Assembly (NCBI RefSeq): GCF_900659615.1
Contig: NZ_CAACUY010000002.1
Coordinates: forward strand, 62,001 to 126,000
DNA length: 64,000 nucleotides
Direction: 5' to 3'
Source: Actinomadura fibrosa
GTDB lineage: Bacteria > Actinomycetota > Actinomycetes > Streptosporangiales > Streptosporangiaceae
In this document: piece by piece, positions 1 to 9,038 of the stretch
Numbering within the stretch: the stretch's first letter is position 1
Layout: every line of letters begins with the position of its first letter
Program-made: the position numbers and the translations under genes
Notes under the pieces: generated by a model
The model's database searches: none
Told to the model about the DNA's origin: nothing
The model's input: only the letters and a program-made list of their open reading frames with translations

Positions 1-463
1 ACGGCGTCCCGCGGAGTCGGAGAAGGCGTCGCAACTGGCCGGGTCATCCGACCGGCTTCCGCCGGTAAACCACCTGCGGCACCGCTCAGTGGCACGGTAG
101 GTAAGTACCGCCGCGGCCGGTGCGGCCCACGCTCCGTCCGCCGGGATTCCGGGACCCGCATTGTCTCGGGACAAGGGCGCGGACGCGCGCCGCATTTCCC
201 ACCTCCCATAATGGCGTGCCCGCTGTATTCGTTGCTCGTCAAGACTTGCCCTGTGGGCAATCGCGGGATACAACACGAACGAGGGATGAAAAACACGGTC
301 CGCACGCAGGCGCCCCGGGACGGCGGTCGCGTCGCCCTCGCTCTCACCATGGGCGATCTGCGTCATCGCTCCCGATCCCGCCGACGGTTCGGAGGTTCAC
401 GCCGGCGGATTCGACCATTTGCCGTCCCGGTCCGGCCGGACCGGGGAGCGAAAGGGGTGCTGA
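1..463. other. No gene recognised upstream of DUF397
   Basis: I see no convincing gene in this stretch. Short open frames exist on both strands, but they are arginine/proline-rich and carry no family motif. DUF397 genes usually sit directly downstream of an XRE/DUF5753 regulator on the same strand, and no such regulator is readable here; one may lie outside the window or be absent. Confidence 0.5.
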
Positions 464-661
464 ATGTCGAAAGCCGGTTGGTCTCGCGCGGTATGGCGAA
501 GGAGCGCGCGCAGTAACGGCAAAGGCAACTGCGTCGAGGTGGCGTCGGCGGCGTCCGTCATCGGCGTCAGGGATTCCAAGGACATCGGCGGTCCCGTGCT
601 CGCCTTCTCCGCGGCCGAGTGGCGCGCCTTCATCGACGGCGTCAAGGCGGTCGGGCGGTAA
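464..661 (+). CDS. DUF397 domain protein
   Basis: This 65-residue protein is of the usual length for the family. It carries the DUF397 hallmarks: an N-terminal tryptophan-rich start, the block GNCVEVA (about residues 20-26), RDSKD (37-41), and GPVLAFSAAEW followed by a short terminal helix. The family is found almost only in actinomycetes, usually as the small partner of an XRE/DUF5753 regulator (the WhiJ/BldB-type systems that affect development). The ATG is supported by an AAAGGGG ribosome-binding site about 7 nt upstream. No partner regulator is adjacent; the nearest XRE/DUF5753 gene is at 21.2-22.1 kb, so this copy looks orphan. A perfect hairpin follows the stop. The molecular function is not established. 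Confidence 0.85.
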   Translation: MSKAGWSRAVWRRSARSNGKGNCVEVASAASVIGVRDSKDIGGPVLAFSAAEWRAFIDGVKAVGR

Positions 662-683
662 GACGGAGAAGCCGCCGAAAGCA

Positions 684-721
684 GCGGGTCTCGATGCCGT
701 GGGGACGGCATCGAGACCCGC
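684..721. terminator. Bidirectional hairpin terminator
   Basis: A perfect 17-bp stem (684-700 with 705-721) closes a GGGG loop between the convergent DUF397 gene and the CU044_5270-like gene, whose stop is at 727. There is no U-tract, which is common for actinomycete terminators. Confidence 0.8.
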
Positions 722-726
722 CTGGA

Positions 727-1878
727 TCACTTGAACGGCAGCTCGGACGGAGGCGCCGGCCTGGTGCCGGTCCACGCGGCCGAGCGGAGGGTCTGGTACT
801 CGATGACGAAGCCCGGGCGCATCTCCCGGTACTCGCCGCCGGACCTGGTCAGCTCCTCCTGCCGGGACAGCATCGCGCCGGTCCGCTCATCGAAGATGAT
901 CACCGTGCGGCTCCGGTAGGTGCCCGCCTCGCTCGCCGGCCGCCCGTCCGCGGCGGTGACCGTCGTGGTGCGCTCGCCGGAGGCCAGCGCGATGCCCCGC
1001 CGGCCCAGCGGGTCGCTGTCGCGCCCGATCGCCCGGACGCCCGGCTGCGCCGCCAGCGCCCGCATCAGGCCCGCCCGGACCTTCGGCGGGAGCGGGGCGT
1101 CCATGATCGACGCCACCCGGTGGATCGTGGACGAGGCCCGCTGCTCCGGCGGCAGACCCTTACCCGCCGGGAGACCCGCCGCCGCGTCCGCTTCGCCCAG
1201 GAACTCCTTGGCGAGCTTGGCCGGATCGGTCGGCAGGCTCTGCAACTGCTCCACCGACTTCCCGTCCAGGAACTTCCCGCCCCCATGGGGATAGGTGCCC
1301 TTCTCCGGGCCGTCGGACCGCCACTTCGTCGCCTTCGTGGTGTACGTGATGTAGCGGTCGTCCGACCGCACACGGAAGCTCGACGGCGACCCGGCCTTGC
1401 GCCACAGCTCCGCGTCCCGTGCGGTCAGCGGCCGGGCCGGGAGATCGCGTCCGTAGTACGCCTCGCCCATGCCCGACTTCGCGCCCCACCACCCGAACGT
1501 CTCGTCGTGCGCACCGGTGATCGCGTAGGTCCCGGTCCTGGCCCGCATGATGTACGACTGGCCCGACACCACGTCGGCGTACCAGTACCTTCCCACCGGC
1601 TGCTGCTCGGCCTTCTCCGCGGCCGCCAGGAACGCCGCCTTGCCGTCCAGGCTGACCGTGCCGGACGGCGCCGGCGCCGGCGCGTTCCCGCCGGTGAACG
1701 CGATCGCGACGGCCGCCGCCGCGCCCGCCGCCACCAGGCCGCCGCCGAGCCCCCAGCCCAGCCGGGGCCGCGAGCGGCGCGGCGGACCGTCCAGCAGCGC
1801 CCGCGCCCGCCCGATCATCTGGGCGGTGGGCGGCGGCGGCTCGGGGTAGGAGTCGCGGACCATCCGCACCTCATCCAT
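727..1878 (-). CDS. CU044_5270-like membrane-anchored protein
   Basis: This 383-residue protein begins with a short cytosolic segment (MDEVRMVRDSYPEPPPP), followed by a basic stretch and one hydrophobic segment at about residues 41-63. The large remainder would lie outside the membrane, with an Ala/Pro linker first. This layout matches the CU044_5270-like family, which commonly sits directly downstream of ECF sigma factors in actinomycetes and may act as an anchored partner or sensor; that role is inference. The start at 1878 overlaps the end of the upstream sigma gene by 8 nt, so the two are probably translationally coupled. A longer upstream frame exists but would lie almost entirely inside the sigma gene. 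No zinc-finger anti-sigma motif (HxxxCxxC) is visible. Confidence 0.75.
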   Translation of the reverse strand: MDEVRMVRDSYPEPPPPTAQMIGRARALLDGPPRRSRPRLGWGLGGGLVAAGAAAAVAIAFTGGNAPAPAPSGTVSLDGKAAFLAAAEKAEQQPVGRYWYADVVSGQSYIMRARTGTYAITGAHDETFGWWGAKSGMGEAYYGRDLPARPLTARDAELWRKAGSPSSFRVRSDDRYITYTTKATKWRSDGPEKGTYPHGGGKFLDGKSVEQLQSLPTDPAKLAKEFLGEADAAAGLPAGKGLPPEQRASSTIHRVASIMDAPLPPKVRAGLMRALAAQPGVRAIGRDSDPLGRRGIALASGERTTTVTAADGRPASEAGTYRSRTVIIFDERTGAMLSRQEELTRSGGEYREMRPGFVIEYQTLRSAAWTGTRPAPPSELPFK

Positions 1879-2428
1879 GCTGTTCCTCCAGAGTGAGCAT
1901 CGGATTGGTCCCGCCCAGCGCTTTGCGCAGCGTGGTTCGGGCACGGTTCAGCCGGGAACCGACCGTGCCGTAGGAGATCCCCAGCGCCGCCGCGACCTCG
2001 TCGTGGCTCAGGTCGGCCAGGGCGACGAGCAGCAGCACGTCCCGCTGCCCCCGCGGCAGCGCCGCGACGGCCCCGGCGATCTCGCCGCGCAGTCCCTCGG
2101 CGCTGACCCGCGCGTCGACCCGATCGGTGTGCTCCTCGGTGTCGCGGCCGGGCCCGAGCCGGGCACGCGCCCGCAGCGCCCGCGTCTCGGCCCGCTGATG
2201 CCTGCCGACGACCTTCGTCGCGATGCCGTACAGCCAGGTGCGCACGCCCGCACGCGCCGGGTCGTAGCGCCCTCGCTGCCGGAACGCCTCGAGGAACGTC
2301 TGCGCCGCGACGTCCGAGCCCGCGTCCGGCCCGAGCCGCTTGGCCGCGTACCGGTAGATCTCCGCGAAGTACGCGTCGAAGACCCGGTCGAACGACTCGG
2401 CCGGATGGGGCGGGGGATCCCCTGTCAT
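1871..2428 (-). CDS. ECF-type RNA polymerase sigma factor
   Basis: The 185-residue protein has the two-domain ECF layout. Sigma region 2 lies at about residues 15-80 (FDAYFAEIYRYAAKRLG, then the aromatic-rich RTWLYGIATKVV). Region 4 lies at about 120-175 (ALPRGQRDVLLLVALADLS, then the helix-turn-helix around EVAAALGISYGTVGSRLNRAR). It should direct RNA polymerase to a small regulon. The ATG at 2428 is chosen because AAGGAGAG lies a few bases upstream; longer upstream frames lack a ribosome-binding site. It is coupled by an 8-nt overlap to the membrane protein downstream, which may control it or be controlled with it. The signal sensed is not evident. Confidence 0.9.
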   Translation of the reverse strand: MTGDPPPHPAESFDRVFDAYFAEIYRYAAKRLGPDAGSDVAAQTFLEAFRQRGRYDPARAGVRTWLYGIATKVVGRHQRAETRALRARARLGPGRDTEEHTDRVDARVSAEGLRGEIAGAVAALPRGQRDVLLLVALADLSHDEVAAALGISYGTVGSRLNRARTTLRKALGGTNPMLTLEEQHG

Positions 2429-2523
2429 GTGGTGCCTCTCCTTAGCGCGGATGGCGGTCACAGGGGTATCAACCGCTCCCCCCTCCCGCTTTCCACACCG
2501 CACACCCACCCTCGAACGCGACA

Positions 2524-2549
2524 AGGGCGGCACCCGAAGGTGCCGCCCT
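2524..2549 (-). terminator. UUCG-loop terminator after tRNA-Ser
   Basis: An 11-bp perfect stem (2524-2534 with 2539-2549) on the minus-strand transcript closes a cUUCGg tetraloop, an exceptionally stable hairpin. It lies 11 nt beyond the tRNA 3' end. Confidence 0.75.
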
Positions 2550-2560
2550 CATCAAGAAAG

Positions 2561-2645
2561 CGGAGGATGCGAGATTCGAACTCGCGAGGCGTTGCCACCA
2601 ACACGCTTTCCAAGCGTGCGCCCTAGGCCACTAGGCGAATCCTCC
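2561..2645 (-). tRNA. tRNA-Ser (anticodon GGA)
   Basis: Read on the minus strand, the 85-nt gene forms a 7-bp acceptor (GGAGGAT with ATCCTCC), a D-arm, an anticodon stem with loop CTTGGAAAG that places GGA at the anticodon, a long variable arm as expected for serine, and a TTCGAAT T-loop. The discriminator base is G and no CCA is encoded. It should read UCC/UCU codons. Confidence 0.95.
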
Positions 2646-2655
2646 ACGCGGAAGC

Positions 2656-3000
2656 TTACCGGGTTCCGGGCAGTGACCGGACCTCAATAACCGCCGAGAC
2701 AGGGATCGGGCCGTAGACGTGGGGGAACAACTCGTCGCCGGCGGGCTCGTAGCGGACGGGGGAGCCGATGGAGGCGGCGTCGATGACCAGGAGGACGAGG
2801 TCCGCGCGGTCGACGTCGCTGTAGAAGCGGGTTAGGACGCCGTCCACTTGGTCCATGTCGGACGAGCAGTGGATGAAGCCCTCCTCGTCCAATGTCCTGC
2901 CGAGGGTGGACATGGTGTACGACACACCAGTCTCGCGGGCGGACTCCCAGTGGCGCCGTTCGGCGATGTGCAGGAGGGTCTTGTGCGGAGGGACGGGCAT
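2656..3000 (-). CDS. DUF952 family protein
   Basis: The 114-residue protein matches the DUF952 family. It has an N-terminal HIAERRHWESA strand-helix, the conserved GFIHCSSDMDQVDGVLTRFY block (about residues 41-60) with its family His and Cys, and the C-terminal YEPAGDELFPHVYGPIP block. DUF952 proteins are small cytosolic alpha/beta proteins of unknown function, structurally likened to ADP-ribosyltransferase-type folds. The start at 3000 gives the normal family length; a longer upstream frame would run through the SRP RNA gene and is rejected. It lies between tRNA-Ser and the divergently transcribed SRP RNA/dnaX. Confidence 0.85.
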   Translation of the reverse strand: MPVPPHKTLLHIAERRHWESARETGVSYTMSTLGRTLDEEGFIHCSSDMDQVDGVLTRFYSDVDRADLVLLVIDAASIGSPVRYEPAGDELFPHVYGPIPVSAVIEVRSLPGTR

Positions 3001-3050
3001 GGAGGCGAGCCTACGCGCGCAACCGTGCCAACCCTGGACCCCGGATGCCA

Positions 3051-3056
3051 TAGACT
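3051..3056 (+). promoter_or_regulatory. -10 element for SRP RNA
   Basis: TAGACT matches the actinomycete vegetative -10 consensus (TAGRRT) and sits 7-10 nt before the inferred 5' end of the SRP RNA. No convincing -35 is visible. Confidence 0.5.
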
Positions 3057-3060
3057 CTGG

Positions 3061-3153
3061 GCAGACCCCTCGCACGGCGTCACCCTGTGAACCTCCCCAG
3101 GGCCGGAAGGCAGCAAGGATAAGCAGGCTCTGGCGGGTGTGCGGGGGGTCCTT
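3061..3153 (+). ncRNA. ffs: Signal recognition particle RNA (4.5S type)
   Basis: The region contains the invariant SRP domain IV apical loop and internal-loop sequence (GGCCGGAAGGCAGCAAGG at about 3101-3118). The outer strands pair as a long helix: GACCCCTCGCAC at 3064-3075 with GTGCGGGGGGTC at 3139-3150. The 3' side ends in CCTTTTC, which may serve as terminator. The RNA binds Ffh and targets membrane and secreted proteins co-translationally. Its place directly upstream of dnaX is conserved in actinobacteria. The exact ends are inferred from the pairing. Confidence 0.92.
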
Positions 3154-3195
3154 TTCGCTTCTGGCGCTCTGCTTCTCGAGGGAGGGCGGACCCCG

Positions 3196-5289
3196 ATGAG
3201 TCTGGCTCTGTATCGCAAGTACCGGCCAGCGACGTTCGCGGAGCTCAAGGGGCAGGAGCACGTCGCCGAGCCGCTCCAGCAGGCCCTCCGCAACGGCCGG
3301 ATCAACCACGCGTACCTGTTCAGCGGCCCGCGCGGCTGCGGCAAGACGTCCAGTGCCCGGATCCTGGCCCGCTCGCTGAACTGCGAGGAGGGGCCGACGC
3401 CCGACCCGTGCGGCAAGTGCGACTCATGCGTCGCGCTCGGCCCGTCCGGCACCGGCCACATCGACGTCATCGAGATCGACGCGGCCTCCCACGGCGGCGT
3501 CGACGACGCCCGCGACCTGCGTGAGCGCGCGTTCTTCGCGCCGGTCTCCGCGCGCTTCAAGGTGTACATCATCGACGAGGCGCACATGGTCACCCGCGAG
3601 GGCTTCAACGCGCTGCTGAAGCTCGTCGAGGAGCCGCCGCCGCACCTCAAGTTCGTGTTCGCGACCACGGAGCCGGAGAAGGTCATCGGGACGATCCGGT
3701 CCCGGACCCACCACTACCCGTTCCGGCTGATCCCGCCCGGCGTCCTCCAGGAGCTCGTCGAGGAGATCCTGAAGTCGGAGGACGTCCCGTACGAGACGTC
3801 CGCGCTGCCGCTGGCGGTGCGCGCCGGTGCCGGCTCGGCCCGCGACACCCTCTCGATCCTCGACCAGCTGCTCGCCGGCTCCGACGAGCAGGGCATCACC
3901 TACGCGCGCGCCGTCTCGCTGCTCGGCTACACCGACTCGGCGCTGCTGGACGAGGTCATCGCCGCGTTCGCCGCCCGCGACGGCGGCGCCGTGTTCGCCG
4001 CGATCGACCGGGTGATCGAGAGCGGCCAGGACCCGCGGCGCTTCACCGCCGACCTGCTGGAGCGCGTCCGCGACCTGGTGATCCTGGCGAACGTGCCGGG
4101 GGCCGGCGGGTCCGGGCTGCTGAACGTCCCGCCGGACGAGCTGGAGCGGATGCGGCGCCAGGCGTCCTCGCTCGGCCCCGGCGAGCTGACCCGCGCCGCG
4201 GACCTGCTGCACACCGGGCTGACCGAGATGCGCGGCGCGACGTCCCCGCGGCTGCTGCTGGAGCTGATCAGCGCGCGGATCCTGCTGCCCGCCGCGTACG
4301 AGGACGAGGCGTCGATGTTCGCGCGGCTCGACCGGCTGGAGCGCCAGGCCGCGCAGGGCGGTTTCTCCGGGAGTGTCCAGGATTCCGGTGGGATGACGCA
4401 GGCGTTCGCGCCGCCGTCCGCCGCCGCCGCTCCACCGCCCGCTGCCGCTGCTCCGCCTCCTGCCGCCGCTCCGCCTCCGCCTGTCCGTCCTCCGGCCGGG
4501 CCGCCGGCGGCTGCCGAGCGTCCGGCGCCGCCTCCGGCGGAACCCGCGCGGCCGCCCGTCGCCGAACCGCCCCAGCGGCCGGCCGCTCAGGCGCCGCCGC
4601 GTCCGGCGCGACCCCAGCCCGAGCCGTCGCAGCCCGTCCAGGCTCCGGCTTCGCAAGGCGGCGAGGGCATGGACGTCTCGACGGTGCAGCGCCTCTGGCC
4701 TGACATCGTCGAGGCGGTCAAGCTGAAGAGCCGCGCCACCTGGATGGTGGTGATGTCCGGCGTGCGGCCGGTGGCGCTCGACGGCAAGCTCCTGACGCTG
4801 GGCTTCGACGCCGAAGGCGCCCGCCTCGGTTTCGTCAACGGGAACCGCGACGCCGTCCTCCGCGAGGTCCTCAAGGAGCGGATGGGCGTCGACTGGCGGA
4901 TCGAGACCGTCGTCGGCGGCGCGCCCCAGCAGGGCGGCGGACGCCCGCCTGGCAGGCCGACGCCGTCGGGCGGGGGATCCGGGCCCTCGGGCGGGTTCGG
5001 CGGGGCCGCACCGGCGCAGCCGCCCGCACCGCAGCCCCCGCCGCCCGTCCAGCCGAGCAGGCCCGCGCACCAGGCGCCGGCCCCGCGAGAGGCATCCGAC
5101 CCGGGCCCGCTGCCCCCGCCGCCGGACGAGGAGCCCCCGCCCCCCGACCCCGGCCCCGTGGACGAGAGCGACGAGGTCGACCCGGAGGGCGACGCCGACG
5201 CGGACGGCAGCGAGGCGGAGATGAACGGCATGGCGCTCATCCAGCGGGAGCTGGGCGGCCAGATCATCCGGGAGATCGACAACTCCTGA
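3196..5289 (+). CDS. dnaX: DNA polymerase III subunits gamma/tau
   Basis: The 697-residue clamp-loader ATPase has the family start [13 protein letters not shown], Walker A GPRGCGKT (residues 44-51), four zinc-binding cysteines (C63, C72, C75, C78), a DEAH-type Walker B (IIDEAHM), and the sensor region [15 protein letters not shown]. Domain III follows. From about residue 400 there is a long Pro/Ala-rich linker, then a folded segment around residues 490-575 and an acidic, proline-rich tail, consistent with tau-like contacts to polymerase and helicase. The ATG at 3196 has GGAGGG about 9 nt upstream; a frame extending upstream would overlap the SRP RNA. It heads a likely run with ybaB and recR. 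No slippery sequence for a gamma frameshift was recognised. Confidence 0.97.
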   Translation: MSLALYRKYRPATFAELKGQEHVAEPLQQALRNGRINHAYLFSGPRGCGKTSSARILARSLNCEEGPTPDPCGKCDSCVALGPSGTGHIDVIEIDAASHGGVDDARDLRERAFFAPVSARFKVYIIDEAHMVTREGFNALLKLVEEPPPHLKFVFATTEPEKVIGTIRSRTHHYPFRLIPPGVLQELVEEILKSEDVPYETSALPLAVRAGAGSARDTLSILDQLLAGSDEQGITYARAVSLLGYTDSALLDEVIAAFAARDGGAVFAAIDRVIESGQDPRRFTADLLERVRDLVILANVPGAGGSGLLNVPPDELERMRRQASSLGPGELTRAADLLHTGLTEMRGATSPRLLLELISARILLPAAYEDEASMFARLDRLERQAAQGGFSGSVQDSGGMTQAFAPPSAAAAPPPAAAAPPPAAAPPPPVRPPAGPPAAAERPAPPPAEPARPPVAEPPQRPAAQAPPRPARPQPEPSQPVQAPASQGGEGMDVSTVQRLWPDIVEAVKLKSRATWMVVMSGVRPVALDGKLLTLGFDAEGARLGFVNGNRDAVLREVLKERMGVDWRIETVVGGAPQQGGGRPPGRPTPSGGGSGPSGGFGGAAPAQPPAPQPPPPVQPSRPAHQAPAPREASDPGPLPPPPDEEPPPPDPGPVDESDEVDPEGDADADGSEAEMNGMALIQRELGGQIIREIDNS

Positions 5290-5416
5290 ACGGCGTCGGC
5301 ACACCGGCGGACGGACGTACCGGAACACGTTCGGAGGCCGTAGTCTCGGGAAGACGGACACCCGGGAGGGCCGCCGGACAGGAGCCCTTCCGGGGGCTGG
5401 ACATAAGGAGTGCACC

Positions 5417-5836
5417 GTGGAACCCGGTGGTCAGCTGAACATCCAGGAACTGCTCCAGCAGGCTCAGGCCGTGCAGGAGCAGCTCTTCACCGCGCAGCGC
5501 GAGCTCGCGGAGGCCGAGGTGAAGGGCTCCGCCGGCGGCGGGCTCGTCACCGCGACGGTCAACGGCGAGGGCGAGGTCACCGGCCTGGTGATCGACCCGA
5601 AGGCCGTCGACGCCGACGATCCGGCGGACACGGCCGAGACCATCGCCGACCTGGTGCTCGCCGCGATCCGCGACGCGTCCCGCAAGGCCCGCGAGCTCCA
5701 GCAGGAGAAGATGGGCCCGTTCGCCGAGGGCCTCGGCGGCCTCGGCGGCATGCCCGGTCTCGGCGGGATGCCCGGCGGCCTTCCCGGCGGGTTCCCCGGC
5801 CTCGGCGGCGGCACCGGAGGTGCTCCCGGGGCCTGA
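5417..5836 (+). CDS. ybaB: YbaB/EbfC nucleoid-associated protein
   Basis: This 139-residue protein starts at GTG with AAGGAG 6 nt upstream. It has the YbaB core: an N-terminal coiled helix ([19 protein letters not shown]), the strand segment [21 protein letters not shown], and a second helix ending [10 protein letters not shown]. The C-terminus (about residues 103-139) is a Gly/Pro/Met-rich low-complexity tail, as is common in actinobacteria. YbaB dimers bind DNA and compact the nucleoid. The dnaX-ybaB-recR order is widely conserved and supports the assignment. Confidence 0.93.
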   Translation: MEPGGQLNIQELLQQAQAVQEQLFTAQRELAEAEVKGSAGGGLVTATVNGEGEVTGLVIDPKAVDADDPADTAETIADLVLAAIRDASRKARELQQEKMGPFAEGLGGLGGMPGLGGMPGGLPGGFPGLGGGTGGAPGA

Positions 5837-5938
5837 ACCCGGCCGAACCGACCGGCGGCACTGGTGACCGGACGGCCCCTGCCCTAGGGTGAGCCGTCCC
5901 ACCGGAGCCGCCGCAGCGACGAACGAGAGGAAGGTCCG

Positions 5939-6538
5939 TTGTACGAAGGGGTGGTCCAGAACCTCATCGACGAGCTGGGCAGGCTGCCCGGCGTCGGCCC
6001 CAAGAGCGCGCAGCGGATCGCCTTCCACCTCCTCGCCAGCGACCCCGCCGACGTCGAGCGCCTCGGCAAGGCGCTCAAGGAGGTCAAGGACAAGGTCCGC
6101 TTCTGCAAGACGTGCGGCAACGTCGCGGAGGAGGAGGAGTGCCGCATCTGCCGCGACGTCCGCCGCGACCCCCAGGTCATCTGCGTGGTCGAGGAGTCGA
6201 AGGACGTCGTCGCGATCGAGAAGACCCGGGAGTTCCGCGGCCGCTACCACGTGCTCGGCGGCGCGATCAGCCCGATCGAGGGCGTCGGCCCGGAGGACCT
6301 GCGCATCCGCGAGCTGATGCAGCGCCTCGCCGACGGCACGGTCACCGAGCTGATCCTCGCGACCGACCCCAACCTGGAAGGCGAGGCGACCGCCACGTAC
6401 CTCGCCCGGCTGGTGAAGCCCATGGGCCTCACCGTCACCCGCCTGGCGAGCGGCCTGCCGGTGGGCGGCGACCTTGAGTACGCCGACGAAGTGACTCTCG
6501 GCCGCGCATTCGAAGGACGGAGGCTGCTCGATGTCTGA
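5939..6538 (+). CDS. recR: Recombination mediator RecR
   Basis: The 199-residue protein has the helix-hairpin-helix ([11 protein letters not shown], residues 16-26), a C4 zinc finger (C56, C59, C68, C71) and a Toprim domain ([16 protein letters not shown] onward). With RecO it loads RecA on gapped DNA. The start is a TTG with GAGGAAGG upstream, giving the normal family length. The 3' end overlaps the next gene by 8 nt, indicating coupling with the DUF5063 gene. Confidence 0.96.
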   Translation: MYEGVVQNLIDELGRLPGVGPKSAQRIAFHLLASDPADVERLGKALKEVKDKVRFCKTCGNVAEEEECRICRDVRRDPQVICVVEESKDVVAIEKTREFRGRYHVLGGAISPIEGVGPEDLRIRELMQRLADGTVTELILATDPNLEGEATATYLARLVKPMGLTVTRLASGLPVGGDLEYADEVTLGRAFEGRRLLDV

Positions 6539-7079
6539 CGCCAACAGCCCGGAGGACTGGAACGTCCTGGCCGAGCGCGTGGCCTGCCACGTCGAGAACT
6601 ACCTGAACGGCCTGGAGGCCGTCGCGCGCGGCGACGGCGGGACGCACACCGTCCCGCTGCTCCTGCTGGAGGTGTCGCAGGTCATCCTGGCCGGCGCGCA
6701 GCTCGGCGCCAGCGCCGACGTCATCCTGCCGGACAACTGGGAGCCGGAGATCGGCGACGACCCCGACCTGGACACCGTCCGTCAGGGCCTCGCCGAGCGG
6801 CTCGACGGCCTCGACGACTACGTCGAGGTCTTCGACCCCTACAAGGACACCGAACCCACCGCGTACCGCCTGTCGGACGACCTGGTCGATGTCGCGAGCG
6901 ACCTCGTCCACGGCCTCCGCCACTACAAGCAGGAACGCCCCCTGGAGGCGCTCTGGTGGTGGCAGTACTCCTACTTCAACCACTGGGGCAACCACGCCGG
7001 TGCCGCCCTGCGCGCCCTCCACGCCGTCGTCGCCGGCGCCCGCCTAGACGTAGCCCAAGAAGCCGCCACCGTCCAATAA
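6531..7079 (+). CDS. DUF5063 domain protein
   Basis: The 182-residue acidic protein matches the DUF5063 family found beside recR in actinobacteria. Its features are the N-terminal helix ([20 protein letters not shown]), the [14 protein letters not shown] block (about residues 100-113) and the C-terminal aromatic block [19 protein letters not shown]. It is predicted helical and soluble, and its function is unknown. The start overlaps recR by 8 nt, so the two are likely expressed as one unit and a link to DNA repair or replication is plausible. No catalytic motif was recognised. Confidence 0.88.
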   Translation: MSDANSPEDWNVLAERVACHVENYLNGLEAVARGDGGTHTVPLLLLEVSQVILAGAQLGASADVILPDNWEPEIGDDPDLDTVRQGLAERLDGLDDYVEVFDPYKDTEPTAYRLSDDLVDVASDLVHGLRHYKQERPLEALWWWQYSYFNHWGNHAGAALRALHAVVAGARLDVAQEAATVQ

Positions 7080-7264
7080 CCACCCGCCATCCGCCGCCGA
7101 CGCCCGCCAGAGACAGTCGCGCGCCGATGCCGGGACACGTCCCGGCCAGATCGTGGCACGGCGCGACCGGCTCCCCGTGGACGAGACGAACCACGGCACA
7201 CCGCCCCGGATGGGGCTCACGGCGCCGCCGTCCACACCACGACGCCGCCTGGCGTCGGGGCGGT

Positions 7265-8467
7265 TCAGGGGATGCGGAGCCAGGTGGCGAAGTTGGCCAG
7301 GGATTCGGGGCGGCGGCGTTCGAGGTCGTTCAGCATCCTGACCGTCTCGTGAACCATGGGATGGTTCCGCGTCTGCTGAGGCGCCACCTGCCGGGCCTTC
7401 TGTAGAGCTTCCAAGGCGCGGGCGCGATCACCGTGGTACAGGAAGCCCCTGGCCAGGTCGATGTAGTAGTGCCCGAGCCGGACGGGTGCGACGGTGTTCG
7501 GCAGGCGGGTGCGGCGTGCGCGCTCGACTGCTCCAGTGCCGTCGTACATCTCCACGGCGACGGCGACCTCGTGCATCGAGACGTTGGACGGGCCGAACTC
7601 CAGCCCGTAGTGGTTCGCGTCCACGCCGAGCAGGCGGGTGATCTCACGTGCTTCGTCGATGTGCGCCCATGCGGCGGCCGCGTCGGGCGTTCGGGCTGCG
7701 AAGACGGCCGACCGCAGATGGGTGGCGCCGAGGACGCTGAGGGCCGGGGCGTCCAACCGTCCGACATCGTCGCCGAGGTCTCGGCGCACGCGGTCCAGAA
7801 CGGCAGTGCCTTTCGCGTAGGCGCCGCTCGCCAGGAAGAGGGTGGAGCGCTGCCATTGCGTACGAGCCGTACGGAGTGGGTCCTGGGACGCCTCGGCTGC
7901 TCGCTGTACGCGGTCCATGGCCAGTGCCCGCAGGTCGAAGTAGCCGAGGGTGTAGGCGATCGCGGTAGCGCCTGTGTACGCCTCCGAAAGGAGTGCCTGG
8001 AGCGGAGCCGGGGCGCTGGAGACGTGTGCGGCGGCTGTCAGCTCGTCCAGAAGGGCTGGAAGCATCTCGCCGAGTTGGACGTACCGCGCCTTCTGGCCGA
8101 GCTGGGATGCGCGGGCGACGTCCTTTCGTAGATCGGTGACGCCGCGGGGCCGGACGTCCTCGTCAGGCAGGTCCCACGCCAGGAGTGCCCGGCGCAGTTC
8201 GGGCACGGTGGAGTGCACGCGGTCATGCCGTGATTCGTCCCGGTAGGGCTGGCCGGTCAGCTCGTCGAGTCCCACTCGCAGCGCGCGAGCCGCACCGGCG
8301 ATGAGGGCCTGGGACGCGGGTTTGTGGCCGCTCTCCACCTGGGCGATCAGACTCTTGGAACACGGAATGCGTTCGGCGAGCTGCCGCTGTGTGAGGCCGC
8401 GGAGTTCGCGGGCGCTGGCCATCCGCCGTCCGATGCTCGTCGGGTCGCATCCGGTACGAGTAGACAT
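7265..8467 (-). CDS. XRE-family regulator with TPR-like C-terminus
   Basis: The 400-residue protein has an N-terminal XRE helix-turn-helix at about residues 11-68 (GRRMASARELRGLTQRQLAER, then the recognition helix region SKSLIAQVESGHKP). A long alpha-helical remainder rich in Ala/Leu/Arg follows, with pattern resembling tetratricopeptide repeats, as in many streptomycete XRE regulators that bind ligands or peptides. No output enzyme domain is visible. It is transcribed on its own, divergently from the VOC gene; the 100 bp between them would hold both promoters. Target genes are unknown. Confidence 0.85.
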   Translation of the reverse strand: MSTRTGCDPTSIGRRMASARELRGLTQRQLAERIPCSKSLIAQVESGHKPASQALIAGAARALRVGLDELTGQPYRDESRHDRVHSTVPELRRALLAWDLPDEDVRPRGVTDLRKDVARASQLGQKARYVQLGEMLPALLDELTAAAHVSSAPAPLQALLSEAYTGATAIAYTLGYFDLRALAMDRVQRAAEASQDPLRTARTQWQRSTLFLASGAYAKGTAVLDRVRRDLGDDVGRLDAPALSVLGATHLRSAVFAARTPDAAAAWAHIDEAREITRLLGVDANHYGLEFGPSNVSMHEVAVAVEMYDGTGAVERARRTRLPNTVAPVRLGHYYIDLARGFLYHGDRARALEALQKARQVAPQQTRNHPMVHETVRMLNDLERRRPESLANFATWLRIP

Positions 8468-8570
8468 GTTCCGGCCTTTGCTAGGTGTCGCGCCGACTCC
8501 TCTCCAGACTAGGTAGGTGCGGGACTTTCGGGGTGGGGTTTTGGGCGTGTGGGGTGGGTAGTTTGGGGCG

Positions 8571-8945
8571 ATGGCGTGTCGGATTAGTGAGCTTGTGTTG
8601 TTGTGCCGGGATCCGGAGCGGTTGGCGGAGTTCTGGTGTGAGGTGTTGGGTTATGTCGTCCTTGGGCGGGACGACGACGGCGATGTGGAGATCGGGCCGC
8701 CGGACGAGGGGTTCGGCGGGCTTCAGCCCGTGCTGATCCTGAGTCGCAGTGATCAGCCCAGGAGGGGGCAGCTGCCGCTGCACATCGATGTGAACCCCAG
8801 CGACCGGGATCAGGACGCGGAGCTGGAGCGGCTGCTGGCCGCCGGGGCGGTGCACGCGGACGTCGGGCAGACCGGGGAGGAGAGCTGGGTCGTCCTCGCC
8901 GATCCGGAGGGCAACGAGTTCTGCCTCCTGCGCAAGCGGCTCTGA
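8571..8945 (+). CDS. VOC (glyoxalase-fold) family protein
   Basis: The 124-residue single-domain protein has the beta-alpha-beta-beta-beta repeat of the vicinal-oxygen-chelate fold. An N-terminal LVLLCRDPERLAEFWCEVLGY unit (residues 8-28) is followed by a second half ending VLADPEGNEFCLLRKRL, whose DPEGNEFCL signature is typical of the glyoxalase/bleomycin-resistance-like group. Likely metal ligands include an N-terminal-half His (PLHIDV) and the Glu in NEFCL. Such proteins may isomerise, ring-cleave or sequester small molecules; the substrate cannot be told here. Confidence 0.85.
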   Translation: MACRISELVLLCRDPERLAEFWCEVLGYVVLGRDDDGDVEIGPPDEGFGGLQPVLILSRSDQPRRGQLPLHIDVNPSDRDQDAELERLLAAGAVHADVGQTGEESWVVLADPEGNEFCLLRKRL

Positions 8946-9038
8946 CGAGGAAGCTTTACCTGGCCGTAATGCATTCGGGTGCGCTCGGTAGACTCTCGGA
9001 TTGGTACGCCCTGACCCCGATCCGAGGAGCGCCCACCC

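Noticed and set aside
120..775. Several overlapping open frames of 100-200 residues around the DUF397 gene
   Set aside because: Arg/Pro-rich translations without family motifs, typical of antisense and shifted frames in GC-rich DNA; only the 65-residue DUF397 frame carries conserved blocks.
3196..5289. Programmed frameshift producing a short gamma form of DnaX
   Set aside because: No slippery A-rich heptamer with downstream stem was recognised; actinobacterial dnaX usually makes only the long form.
3424..5415. 663-residue frame antisense to dnaX
   Set aside because: Low-complexity Arg/Gly/Val composition; fully explained as the shadow of dnaX codon bias.
8946..9038. Lysine riboswitch ahead of aspartokinase
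   Set aside because: The leader is under 100 nt and lacks the lysine riboswitch core; only a TAGACT -10-like element is seen.
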